This document shows positions 17,367 through 25,478 of a DNA stretch of 64,000 bases, piece after piece. A model generated the notes under the pieces. It did no database searches. It saw nothing but the letters and a program-made list of their open reading frames with translations, and was not told where the DNA came from. A program made the translations under genes and the position numbers. The DNA lies in the NCBI GenBank assembly GCA_028284495.1, contig JANQRP010000035.1, positions 1-64,000 on the forward strand. The letters run 5' to 3'. Source of the DNA: Longimicrobiales bacterium (GTDB lineage: Bacteria > Gemmatimonadota > Gemmatimonadetes > Longimicrobiales > Gaopeijiaceae). How positions within the stretch are numbered: position 1 is the stretch's first letter; the number at the start of each line of letters is the position of its first letter.

Positions 17367-17468
17367 CCGGAGATGTCAAACAGCCGCCGGTCGCGCCCCG
17401 CGTCGAACCCGACTCGTTGGGCCCGCCCCGTGAACTCCTCGTCGCCCCGACTCACCGTGGAACCAGAC

Positions 17469-19823
17469 ATGCCTTCCCGTCGCCTGCCCGGCCGGACGGA
17501 CCCCACCTACGCCGACGAGGGCATCGACTGGGGTCGCACGTACTCGGCAGTCCGCCGACGGAGCTGGATCATCGTCCTCGTGACGATCGTGGGCACCGGG
17601 CTCGGCTTCCTGTTCGCGCGCTCGATGCAGCCGATCTACACGGCCGAGGCCCGGATCTGGTTCGAGGAGACGAGCGGGACGGCGGCGCTCGGGCCGGTAG
17701 CGGCGGGTCAGCTGCTCGAGACCAACTCGTGGGAGGAGCTGCTGCGGTCGTTCGCCGTGCTCGACTCCGTGGTCCACAAGCTGGACCTCTACCTGCGAGC
17801 GCCGGCGGCGGATTCCGCCCTGTTCCGGGTGTTCGACGTGGTGCTCGACGAGGACGGCGGGGCCTACCTGCCGGGGAGCTACACGCTGTCGGTCGACGAC
17901 GCGGGGAGCCAGTGGAGCCTCTTGCGAGACCAGACCGGCGGCGAGGTCGTCTTGGAGTCGGGCGCCGTGGGAGACCCGATCGGCCGTGACGTCGGGCTCA
18001 TATGGGCTCCCGATCCGACCGAGCTCACGCCCGGCCGCGAAGTCGAGTTCGGCCTCAGCACCATCCGGGACGCCTCGAGAGGGCTGCAGGCGGCCCTCCA
18101 GACCAGCATGGACCAGGCGGGCAACCTCATGCGGATCAACCTCGCGCGATCCAGCCCGGACGCTGCCGCCGACATCATCAACCTCGCGATGGAGGAGTTC
18201 CTCGAGGTCGCCGCCAGGATGGCACGGGGGTCGATCGAGGCTCGCGGCGACCAGATCGCCGACGCGCTCGACATCGCCGAGCGCGAGTACGAGGAGGCGA
18301 GCCGGGCGCTGGAGGAGTTCCAGGTGCTGAACAGCACCCTCTCGGCGGGCGCGGGTGGCGATGCCGGCGGCTCCGCGGTGGCGGGAGGGTACTACGAACT
18401 GCTCGCCCGGCGCGACGCGCTCGACCGCGATCGACGTACCCTGCAGCGCGTGCTCGACCGGGCGGAGACCAGTGACCGCTTCCCCGAGGAGACGCTCCTC
18501 GCGGTCGAGTCCGTCGCGATGCCGCCGTCGATCCAGGCGGCGCTCTCCAACCTGGCGGAGCTTCGGGTCGACCGCCGGGATGCGCAGCTTCGGTACGCCG
18601 ACGGGAGCGCGCCGCTGAGGGCGATCGACGACGAGATCGAGCGGGTCGAGTCGGTCCTCCTGCCGTCCATGGTTCGGGACCTCGTCGCCGAGGTCACGAT
18701 CCAGATCGAGGGCCTTGAGGGTGATGCCCTGGATCGCGTCGGCGACCTTCAGTCGATTCCTCCGAGGGTGCGGCAGCAGAACGATCTCATCCGGGAGTTC
18801 ACTCAGGCGGAGGCGAAACTCTCCGATCTCCAGGCTCGGTACGACGCCACCCGACTCGCTGCCATCAGCAGCATGCCCGGCATTCAGATTTTCGACCGCG
18901 CCGACCCGACCCGCGTTCCCGAGTCGCAGCCCGGGATCTTCGTGCTCCTCTTCTCGCTCTTCGGCAGCCTCGGCGCCGCGGGTGCGCTCGTGCTCGTACT
19001 GGATCGCCTCGATCGGAGGCTTCGTTACCCGAGCCAGATCACCCGGGGAATGGGCCTCAACATCCTGGGCGGCATCCCGCGGCTGAAGTCGGGCCGTGGA
19101 AAGGCGCGCCGCCAGAGCGAGACGGAGCTGGTCGAGGCGTTCCGCTCGCTCCGGCTGAACCTGGATCACAGCTACGGCTCGGCCGGCCCGAGGCTCGTCA
19201 CGATCACGAGCCCGGATGCGGGCGACGGGAAGTCGTTCGTCTCGGCCAACCTCGCGAACGCCTACGCAAGGCAGGGTCTGCGTACCATCGTGATCGACGG
19301 CGATACCCGCCGTGGTACCCAGCACGAGCTCTTCGGCGGGCCCCGGGTCCCCGGCCTGACCGACTACCTGGATGGCGACGTGTCGCTCGACGCGCTGGTC
19401 CAGGAGCAGGTCGGTTCGAATCTGGCCTACATCCCGAGCGGACACCGGAGCGAACAGAGCCCCGAGCAGCTCGGGTCGCGTCACATGCGCGAGCTCGTGT
19501 CGCGACTCAAGTCCGACTACGACGTGATTCTCATCGATACGCCGCCGATGAGCGCCGGCGTCGATCCGCTGGCGCTGGCCACGCTCACCGGCAACATGCT
19601 TCTGGTGCTGCGAACGGGAGCGACCGACGTCGGCCTCGCGGAGGCGAATCTCGAGATGCTCGATCAGCTCCCCGTGCGGGTTCTCGGCGCCGTCCTGAAT
19701 GACATCGCCACACGCGATCAGGGGTACCGACGCTACGGCTACCGGTCCGACTACGCGATCGAGGCCGAGACGTCGAGCGGGGACGTCGACGCGCGTCGAC
19801 GGCTGATCGCGGCCGGTCGATGA
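17469..19823 (+). CDS. Polysaccharide co-polymerase with tyrosine autokinase domain (Wzc-like)
   Basis: A 784-residue inner-membrane protein that couples chain-length control to a bacterial tyrosine kinase. A first membrane helix (about 38-58) precedes a long periplasmic Wzz-type region with coiled coils (about 240-440). A second helix (GIFVLLFSLFGSLGAAGALV, about 482-501) follows a proline-containing segment. The cytosolic kinase has Walker A SPDAGDGKS (Lys near 588), Walker A' VIDGDTRRG and Walker B DVILIDTPPM. The C-terminus has a Tyr cluster (YRRYGYRSDY), the expected autophosphorylation site. ATG 17469 is preferred over 17373 because the sigma-54-like promoter would start transcription near 17377. 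It overlaps or abuts the export protein gene. Confidence 0.92.
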   Translation: MPSRRLPGRTDPTYADEGIDWGRTYSAVRRRSWIIVLVTIVGTGLGFLFARSMQPIYTAEARIWFEETSGTAALGPVAAGQLLETNSWEELLRSFAVLDSVVHKLDLYLRAPAADSALFRVFDVVLDEDGGAYLPGSYTLSVDDAGSQWSLLRDQTGGEVVLESGAVGDPIGRDVGLIWAPDPTELTPGREVEFGLSTIRDASRGLQAALQTSMDQAGNLMRINLARSSPDAAADIINLAMEEFLEVAARMARGSIEARGDQIADALDIAEREYEEASRALEEFQVLNSTLSAGAGGDAGGSAVAGGYYELLARRDALDRDRRTLQRVLDRAETSDRFPEETLLAVESVAMPPSIQAALSNLAELRVDRRDAQLRYADGSAPLRAIDDEIERVESVLLPSMVRDLVAEVTIQIEGLEGDALDRVGDLQSIPPRVRQQNDLIREFTQAEAKLSDLQARYDATRLAAISSMPGIQIFDRADPTRVPESQPGIFVLLFSLFGSLGAAGALVLVLDRLDRRLRYPSQITRGMGLNILGGIPRLKSGRGKARRQSETELVEAFRSLRLNLDHSYGSAGPRLVTITSPDAGDGKSFVSANLANAYARQGLRTIVIDGDTRRGTQHELFGGPRVPGLTDYLDGDVSLDALVQEQVGSNLAYIPSGHRSEQSPEQLGSRHMRELVSRLKSDYDVILIDTPPMSAGVDPLALATLTGNMLLVLRTGATDVGLAEANLEMLDQLPVRVLGAVLNDIATRDQGYRRYGYRSDYAIEAETSSGDVDARRRLIAAGR

Positions 19824-19873
19824 CGATCCCGGCACGACACCTGCCAGCCCGACTCAACCCATCGAGGGGTCCC

Positions 19874-20689
19874 ATGTTCGCTCGTCTTCTCCTTCCCGCC
19901 GCCGTCCTGTTGCTCCTGGGCGCGTCGGGTGCCGGATCATCGCTCGCGGCTCAGAGCGACCTCGGGTGGGAAGGCATCCAGCTGGAGGTATCGCGCGACA
20001 GGTTGATCGAGATCGAGCAGCAGCTTGCGTCGCGCCTCGCCGCCGGTGGCCTCAACAATCGATTCGAGAGCGAGGTTCGGCTCCGACTCGACATCGTCCG
20101 GGACCGACTGGTCGACGGGGACTTTCGCGAGGGGGACCGGATCGTGCTGAGCGTCCGCTACCAGCCCGGGATCGTGGAGACCCTGGGCGCGCTCGCGGAC
20201 ACCCTGACCGTGATGGCCGGGCCCATGGTGCAGTTGCCGGACATCGGCGACGTCGGCCTCCGGGGTGTGCTCGCATCCGAGATCCAGCCGCGAATGCAGG
20301 AGGCGGTCGCGACCCTGATCCGCGATCCGGTCGTGTCCGCGCGCGCCATGATCCAGGTCGCCGTGTCCGGCGAGGTCGGGCAGCCCGGATTCTACTTCGT
20401 CACGGCGGACGCGCTCGTGTCGGACATCATCATGATGGCCGGTGGGCCCAACGAGAACGCCGACCTCGACGACGTCAGGATCGAACGGGGGCCGTGGCGG
20501 CCGGATGCGCCGGAGCAGCGGCTGGACGGGATCTCGGTGGACGCGATGAGCGTGAACCGGCTCGGACTCCGGGGCGGCGACCAGATCGTGTTGGAGGGCA
20601 GCGGGATCTCGTTCGGGCAGATTCTGCAGTGGACGTCCATCGTGGCCGGCGCCGCCGCATCCATCGTCATCCTCACGGGCCGTCGCTGA
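19874..20689 (+). CDS. Polysaccharide export protein with SLBB domain (Wza-like)
   Basis: A 271-residue periplasmic or outer-membrane export protein. A signal peptide (residues 1-25, ending SSLAAQ) lacks a lipobox Cys, so unlike E. coli Wza it is probably not a lipoprotein. A Poly_export-type segment with EGDRIVLSVRYQPG (about 70-85) is followed by an SLBB domain, VAVSGEVGQPGFYFVTADAL and MAGGPNENADL (about 160-195). The C-terminus ends in a hydrophobic helix (TSIVAGAAASIVILT). ATG 19874 is chosen because GAGGGG lies about 5 bp upstream and the signal peptide begins there; the ATG at 19820 overlaps the wzc stop but lacks both. It would form the exit channel partnered with the Wzc-like protein. 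Confidence 0.86.
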   Translation: MFARLLLPAAVLLLLGASGAGSSLAAQSDLGWEGIQLEVSRDRLIEIEQQLASRLAAGGLNNRFESEVRLRLDIVRDRLVDGDFREGDRIVLSVRYQPGIVETLGALADTLTVMAGPMVQLPDIGDVGLRGVLASEIQPRMQEAVATLIRDPVVSARAMIQVAVSGEVGQPGFYFVTADALVSDIIMMAGGPNENADLDDVRIERGPWRPDAPEQRLDGISVDAMSVNRLGLRGGDQIVLEGSGISFGQILQWTSIVAGAAASIVILTGRR

Positions 20690-20747
20690 GCGCATCGCCC
20701 CGGACGGCCAGACTCGCCGCACCCCGCACCTCCCCCGATCTCCCCAC

Positions 20748-21845
20748 ATGCTCAAGGTAGGTATCGTGGGGCTTCCCAACGTCGGGAAGTCCTCGCTCTT
20801 CAACGCGCTGACGGCCGTCGGCGTGCCCTCCGAGAACTACCCCTTCTGCACGGTCGAGCCGAACATCGGCACCGTCGAGGTGCCCGACCCGAGGCTCGCG
20901 CGGATCCACGCCCTCAGCGGCTCGAAGGAGATGGTCCCGACGGTGATCCAGTTCGTGGACATCGCGGGCCTGGTGAAGGGCGCGTCCGAAGGAGAAGGCC
21001 TCGGCAACCAGTTCCTCGGCAACATCCGCGAGGTCGATGCCATCGCCCACGTGATCCGCTGCTTCGACGACCCGGACATCGCGCACGTCCACGGCAGCGT
21101 CGACCCGGTTCGCGATCGCGACGTCATCCAGACCGAGCTCGTGCTGGCCGATCTCGAGGCGCTCGAGAAGCGCATGGACCGGGTGCGAAAGAAGGCGAAG
21201 TCCGGCGAGAAGGAGGCCATCCGCGAGCTCGCGGTGCTGGAGAAGGCGCTCGCCCCGTTGGAGCAGGGGCTGCCCGTGCGCTCCGTCGAGTTCACGGACG
21301 ACGAGCGGCAGATCCTCAGGCAGTTCCAGCTCCTCACGAACAAGCCGGTCCTGTACGTCGCGAACGTGGCCGAGGAGGACCTGCCGTCGGGGGAGAACGA
21401 ATGGGTCGCGGCGCTCGCCGCGGCGATCGAGGACGATGGCGATGGACGGCTCGTCCGGATCTGCTCGAAGATCGAGTCGGAGCTCGCCGAGCTCGACGAC
21501 GACGAGCGGGCGATGTTCCTGGACGAACTGGGGCTGAACGAGGCCGGTCTGGATCGTCTGATCCACGAGGCGTATCAGCTGCTCGGGCTCCTCACCTTCT
21601 TCACCACGGGTGAGAAGGAGTCGCGGGCGTGGACCGTGCGACAGGGCGCGACGGCCCCCAACGCGGCGGGCGTCATCCACTCCGACTTCGAGCGCGGCTT
21701 TATCCGCGCCGAGACCATCGGCTACGATGCGTTCGTGGACGTCGGCTCGTGGAAGGCCGCCAAGGACGCCGGCCGCCTGCGGCAGGAGGGGAAGGAGTAC
21801 GTCGTGAAGGACGCGGACATCATGCTCTTCCGCTTCAACGTCTGA
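20748..21845 (+). CDS. ychF: Redox-regulated ATPase/GTPase YchF (OLA1 family)
   Basis: A 365-residue Obg-like P-loop NTPase that associates with ribosomes and prefers ATP. G1 is GLPNVGKSS, followed by the G2 region and FVDIAGLVKGASEGEGLGNQ (G3). A coiled-coil insertion spans about 130-170. The nucleotide-specificity site reads NVAEED (typical of the ATP-preferring family) and the C-terminal TGS domain ends SWKAAKDAGRLRQEGKEY followed by a Phe-rich tail. Length is that of the family. It stands alone 58 bp after the polysaccharide locus and before the ribosomal block. Confidence 0.97.
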   Translation: MLKVGIVGLPNVGKSSLFNALTAVGVPSENYPFCTVEPNIGTVEVPDPRLARIHALSGSKEMVPTVIQFVDIAGLVKGASEGEGLGNQFLGNIREVDAIAHVIRCFDDPDIAHVHGSVDPVRDRDVIQTELVLADLEALEKRMDRVRKKAKSGEKEAIRELAVLEKALAPLEQGLPVRSVEFTDDERQILRQFQLLTNKPVLYVANVAEEDLPSGENEWVAALAAAIEDDGDGRLVRICSKIESELAELDDDERAMFLDELGLNEAGLDRLIHEAYQLLGLLTFFTTGEKESRAWTVRQGATAPNAAGVIHSDFERGFIRAETIGYDAFVDVGSWKAAKDAGRLRQEGKEYVVKDADIMLFRFNV

Positions 21846-21875
21846 TCCCGTCGAGGCGGTCGCGGCCGTGACGCC

Positions 21876-21904
21876 TTCCTAACGGCAGCGGCCCTTCATA
21901 CCTT
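21876..21904 (+). promoter_or_regulatory. Candidate vegetative promoter for the bS6-bS18 operon
   Basis: TTCCTA (21876-21881), 17 bp, then TACCTT (21899-21904). The -10 hexamer TACCTT recurs at similar positions before mraZ, asnS and the oxidoreductase gene. Transcription would start near 21911, giving a leader of about 95 bases in which autoregulation by the S6:S18 complex could act. Confidence 0.5.
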
Positions 21905-22005
21905 TTGAGGCTGACAATCCATCCCGCTCCACCCGGCGTCTTCCGTGTCGCAACGGCGCGCCACGCGTGGTGGGGCCCGTACCCATGACGGACCGAGGGA
22001 ATCCC

Positions 22006-22626
22006 ATGCGACTCTACGAAGTCGTCTACATCTTCGATCCCGCGCTCGAGGAGAGCGCGATCGAGAAGAAGATCGAGAAGTTCCACGACCTCCTCGGCGG
22101 CACCGTCCAGGAGACCGACTTCTGGGGCGTGCGCCAGCTGGCCTACCCCATTCAGAAGCAGAATCAGGGCGCCTACGTGGTGTCGCAGGTTCAGGCCGAT
22201 CCCGCGGACCTCCCCGAGTTCGAGCGGCAGGTCAAGCTCGACGAGGCGGTGATGCGCTACCTGGTCGTGATCAACGAGGGCGAGCCGACGACGGGGCATT
22301 CCCTGGTGAAGGAACGCCCCGAGGGCACGATCGACCCGGACGACGTCGAGGACGACGACGAGGACGAGGACGACGAGGACGACGATGACTCCCCCCCCGA
22401 GTTCCAGGGCGGACGGGGTCGGCGCTCGCGTCACGAGGGTCCGTCGATCACGCTGCTCAACTACAAGGACGTGGAGACGCTCTCCCGCTTCCTCACCGAG
22501 AGCGGCAAGATCCTGCCCAAGCGGACGACCAAGGTGACGGCCCGCTTCCAGCGCCAGCTCGGCTCCGCCGTGAAGCGCGCCCGCTACCTGGCACTCATCC
22601 CGTACGTCCGAAACCACGAGGCGTGA
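22006..22626 (+). CDS. Fused ribosomal proteins bS6 and bS18
   Basis: One uninterrupted ORF of 206 residues encodes two small-subunit platform proteins normally made from separate genes. Residues 1-92 are bS6 (MRLYEVVYIFDP start, WGVRQLAYPI, then YLVVINEG). Residues about 112-128 are an acidic run of Asp and Glu. Residues about 143-206 are bS18 with YKDVETLSRFLTESGKILPK and KRARYLALIPYV. bS6 and bS18 bind each other and neighbouring rRNA in the 30S platform, so a tether is structurally sensible. ATG 22006 has GAGGGA about 6 bp upstream. The usual ssb gene between rpsF and rpsR is absent. The next gene starts in a GTGA overlap with the stop. Whether the chain is later cleaved is unknown. Confidence 0.93.
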   Translation: MRLYEVVYIFDPALEESAIEKKIEKFHDLLGGTVQETDFWGVRQLAYPIQKQNQGAYVVSQVQADPADLPEFERQVKLDEAVMRYLVVINEGEPTTGHSLVKERPEGTIDPDDVEDDDEDEDDEDDDDSPPEFQGGRGRRSRHEGPSITLLNYKDVETLSRFLTESGKILPKRTTKVTARFQRQLGSAVKRARYLALIPYVRNHEA

Positions 22627-23594
22627 CGGTCGAGTCCGGGTCGGCGTCGGGCGGCGGCGTGGAGACGGCGGGTGGCACGGCGGCCAGAGGCGGCTGGAGC
22701 GTTCCGTTCCTCCTGCTCGGAGCGGTACTGCTCACCGGGATGTTCCGCTTCGACGTGCTGATCGGGGTGCCGTTCATCGCGATGGTGCTGTTCCTTCCGC
22801 TCGAGCGGAAGGCGGCGCTGCTGGTCGCGGCGGTGTTCGCGTGGGTCCTCCCGCTCGGGTTCAGCGACTCGGGACTCTGGTGGATCGAACGGGCGTGGAC
22901 GGTGGTGGCGGCCGGGTGGTTCGTGGCGCTGACGCTGCGATTCCCCGACGCGGCCTTCCTCCACCGGGGTCTGGGCGCGATCGTCGGCGCGGCGGGCGTG
23001 TTCGGGTTCGCCTTCGCGGCGAGGCCGGGCGTGTGGGAGGCGATCGACTGGCGAATGGCCGAACGGGTTCGGCTCGCGGTCGCCGAGTGGTCCACGGCGC
23101 TGGGCGCCCTGCTCGACGAGCCGCTCGCCGCCGAGACGGTGGATGCGATGACGAGGTGGGTCGAGGCTCAGGTCGACCTCTTCCCGGCGATGCTCGCGCT
23201 CGGGACCCTCTCGGCGCTCGGCGTCGCGTGGTGGATGTACGGACGGTGGGCTCGGGGATGGGCGAGCCCGCTCGGACGGGTGAGGGAGTTCCGATTCAGC
23301 GATCACTTCGTGTGGCTGCTGATCGGAGGGCTCGCCCTGGCACTCTTCGGACAGGGAGAGGGCTGGGAGCGAGCCGGCTGGAACAGCGTGCTGTTCATGG
23401 CGGCGCTCTACGTGGTGCGTGGCGTCGGCGTGGTGCTGTTCGCAAGTGGTGGACTGTCGTTCTTCGGCGGGCTCCTGTTCGCGCTGGCGGTACTCCTGGT
23501 GCCGCCACTCGTGATCGCGGGAACGCTGGTGATCGGCGTCGGAGATACATGGCTCGACCTCCGCACGATGCTGCGGAAGCGGACGAGCGGCTGA
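22623..23594 (+). CDS. DUF2232-like polytopic membrane protein
   Basis: A 323-residue membrane protein with about eight hydrophobic segments beginning after a Gly-rich N-terminus. Its place between rpsR and rplI, and its character, match the DUF2232/YybS group found at this position in several phyla. Function is not established; no catalytic motif is visible. The GTG start overlaps the bS18 stop by four bases, so it is translated with the ribosomal protein. rplI follows after 18 bp. Confidence 0.7.
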   Translation: MTVESGSASGGGVETAGGTAARGGWSVPFLLLGAVLLTGMFRFDVLIGVPFIAMVLFLPLERKAALLVAAVFAWVLPLGFSDSGLWWIERAWTVVAAGWFVALTLRFPDAAFLHRGLGAIVGAAGVFGFAFAARPGVWEAIDWRMAERVRLAVAEWSTALGALLDEPLAAETVDAMTRWVEAQVDLFPAMLALGTLSALGVAWWMYGRWARGWASPLGRVREFRFSDHFVWLLIGGLALALFGQGEGWERAGWNSVLFMAALYVVRGVGVVLFASGGLSFFGGLLFALAVLLVPPLVIAGTLVIGVGDTWLDLRTMLRKRTSG

Positions 23595-23612
23595 ACCCCG
23601 GAGACGGACGAA

Positions 23613-24071
23613 ATGAAGGTGATTCTGAAGCAGGACCTCGAGAACCTCGGCGAGTCGGGTGACGTCGTCGACGTGAAGCCCGGCTACGCCCGGAACTTCC
23701 TTCTGCCGCGCGGACTCGCCTACGAGGCGAGCGACGCCAACCTCGAGCGAATCGAGCGCGAGCGTCGGGAGGCGGAGGAGCGCGCACGGCGCGACTACCT
23801 CGAGGCGCGCCGGCGCGCGTCGCAGCTGGAGGACAAGGTCGTCGTGTTCAACGAGAACGCGGGCGAGGAGGGCAAGCTCTTCGGGTCCGTCACCGGTTCC
23901 GACATCGCGGAGCGGCTGAACGAGCAGGGCGGACTCGACTTCGAGGTCGACCGCCGCACGGTGCTCCTCGAGGAGCCGCTCAAGACCGTCGGCGTGAGCA
24001 ACGTCGAGATCCGGCTCCACGCCGACGTGACCGTCGAGGTCGAGGTCCGCGTCGAGCGCGGCGAGGGCTGA
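23613..24071 (+). CDS. rplI: 50S ribosomal protein bL9
   Basis: A 152-residue protein at the base of the L1 stalk. The N-terminal domain is unmistakable (MKVILKQDLENLGESGDVVD then PGYARNFLLPRGLA), followed by the long connecting helix (about 41-75, rich in Glu and Arg) and the C-terminal domain ending VTVEVEVRVERGEG. Length is normal. It closes the bS6-bS18/DUF2232/bL9 operon. Confidence 0.98.
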   Translation: MKVILKQDLENLGESGDVVDVKPGYARNFLLPRGLAYEASDANLERIERERREAEERARRDYLEARRRASQLEDKVVVFNENAGEEGKLFGSVTGSDIAERLNEQGGLDFEVDRRTVLLEEPLKTVGVSNVEIRLHADVTVEVEVRVERGEG

Positions 24072-24117
24072 CGCGCCCGTTGTCCGTGCGTCGGGGACCG
24101 GTACCGCGGAGGGCAGG

Positions 24118-24528
24118 GTGTCGATGAGCGCCGATGAGGTGCCGGAGCGGATCCGGCTGGCGGCGGAGTTCGCCCTCGAGCGGAAGGCACGGGACGTCGT
24201 CACCCTGGACCTGCGGGGAATCTCCTCGGCAACGGACTGGTTCGTGATCGCGACCGGGTCGTCCGACATCCAGGTGAAGGCGATCGCCGAGCGCATCTCG
24301 GAGGGGCTCCGCGAGGCCCACGGCGAGAAGCCCGACCACGTGGAGGGTCTGGCGACCGCGCGGTGGGTACTGCTCGACTACATCGACTTCGTCGTGCACG
24401 TCTTCCACCCGCAGGCGCGGGAATTCTACCAGATCGAAACGCTCTGGGGCGACGCGCCGAGAGTCGACTTCGCCGATCCGGACGCGGGCGCTCCGGCCGC
24501 GGCGCCGGGGCGGCCGGCCGACGCGTGA
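24118..24528 (+). CDS. rsfS: Ribosome silencing factor RsfS
   Basis: A 136-residue RsfS/Iojap protein, which binds uL14 and blocks subunit joining when nutrients fall. The core ERKARDVVTLDLRGI, SSATDWFVIATGSSDIQVKA, then GLATARWVLLDYIDFVVHVF and ETLWGDAP are the family hallmarks. The GTG at 24118 is preferred because GGAGG ends 6 bp before it; an ATG two codons later is possible. The last 20 residues are Ala/Pro-rich and outside the domain. It follows bL9 by 46 bp. Confidence 0.95.
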   Translation: MSMSADEVPERIRLAAEFALERKARDVVTLDLRGISSATDWFVIATGSSDIQVKAIAERISEGLREAHGEKPDHVEGLATARWVLLDYIDFVVHVFHPQAREFYQIETLWGDAPRVDFADPDAGAPAAAPGRPADA

Positions 24529-24631
24529 TCGGCGGGCCGGAGCTCGATTGCAGGGGGCCCGGCGGCCCCCTACCATGGGGTGTCCCGCGGGCCGGAGCCA
24601 GCCCCTTCCCCTGTCACCCGAGCGGAGCGCG

Positions 24632-25447
24632 ATGATGGCGTTCGAGGCGCACCGCATCTCGATCGATCCCGCCGACGGGAGTCCGCCCGACCCGCCGGCG
24701 GCGCCGGAAGCCGGCCTGGTGCTGGCCTACGTGCCCGACCGGGGTGCGCCGGCCTGTGGGCGCCATCTCCTGGAGTTCGCACACCGCTGGCGGGAGCAGG
24801 GGCATCGAGTCGTCCTCGCCGACGGCTGCGTCGACCGTCCCATTCTGCACGTTGCCGCGGGCGTCGAGAACGGCGAGGGCCTGACCGACGTGGTCCTCCA
24901 CGGGACCTCGCTCGCCCGGGTGCGCGTGCCGCTCGATCGGGGTGTGGCGCTCGTCACGGCCGGGACGGTGGTGCCGGACCGCGATCGCGTGCTCGAGCAC
25001 CCGAGGTGGACGACTCTGGTGACCGGTCTGCGAGAGGTCTCGGGCCTCCTGGTCGTGGCGGTGGCGGACGACGCGGAGGCGCATCGACTCGAGGGGCTCG
25101 CCGAGGTGGTGGTTCGCTTCGACGCCGGGGAGGAGCCTGCGCAGGCCGACTCGGCCCCCGCCGGTTCGGGCCGTCCCGCGCCGGACGTGGCCGGGAGTGC
25201 GCCGGTGGCCGGACCGGTGCCGCCGACGGCCGACGCGCTTTCGCGCCGCTCGGCAGCCTCCGCGACGGACACCGCGCGGAAGGCCACCGCGCCCGCGAAG
25301 TCCGGGAGCCGGACCGGCCTGCTCGTGGTCGTGCTGCTCCTGGTCGTGCTCGGCGCGCTGGGCTCGGCGTTCATGGGCTGGATCGAGATTCCCGGCGTCA
25401 CCCCGGCCGACGTCGAGGCGATCGTCGGCTCCTTCCCGCTCCGCTGA
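24632..25447 (+). CDS. MinD/tyrosine-kinase-like ATPase homologue lacking the P-loop, with C-terminal membrane helix
   Basis: A 271-residue protein. Residues 30-180 follow the order of CpsD/Wzc-type ATPases: LVLAYVPDRGAPACGRHLLE sits where Walker A belongs, VVLADGCVDRP matches the Walker A' strand, ENGEGLTDVVLHGTSL matches the downstream loop, and LVTAGTVVPDRDRVLEHPRW matches the lipid-site region. The P-loop lysine and GK[ST] pattern are missing and no Tyr cluster is present. After an Ala/Pro-rich linker, residues 230-255 form one membrane helix. It is probably a catalytically dead regulator or scaffold; the role is unknown. ATG 24632 or 24635 is served by GGAG just upstream. It lies between rsfS and smc, far from the polysaccharide locus. 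Confidence 0.65.
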   Translation: MMAFEAHRISIDPADGSPPDPPAAPEAGLVLAYVPDRGAPACGRHLLEFAHRWREQGHRVVLADGCVDRPILHVAAGVENGEGLTDVVLHGTSLARVRVPLDRGVALVTAGTVVPDRDRVLEHPRWTTLVTGLREVSGLLVVAVADDAEAHRLEGLAEVVVRFDAGEEPAQADSAPAGSGRPAPDVAGSAPVAGPVPPTADALSRRSAASATDTARKATAPAKSGSRTGLLVVVLLLVVLGALGSAFMGWIEIPGVTPADVEAIVGSFPLR

Positions 25448-25478
25448 CCCGTCCCACCCGCATGCCGGCCACGCACGC

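Larger units (their letters stand above)
17045..17468. other. Divergent regulatory region between the response regulator and wzc-like gene
   Basis: A 424-bp stretch without a supported gene. It contains two copies of an 11-bp direct repeat, a 15-bp palindrome and a sigma-54-like promoter, listed separately. The wzc-like frame is open into this region (ATG 17373), but that start would coincide with the predicted transcription start. Confidence 0.6.

Noticed and set aside
17376..19835. 819-codon minus-strand frame opposite the wzc-like gene
   Set aside because: Shadow of a well-supported gene; no recognisable domain.
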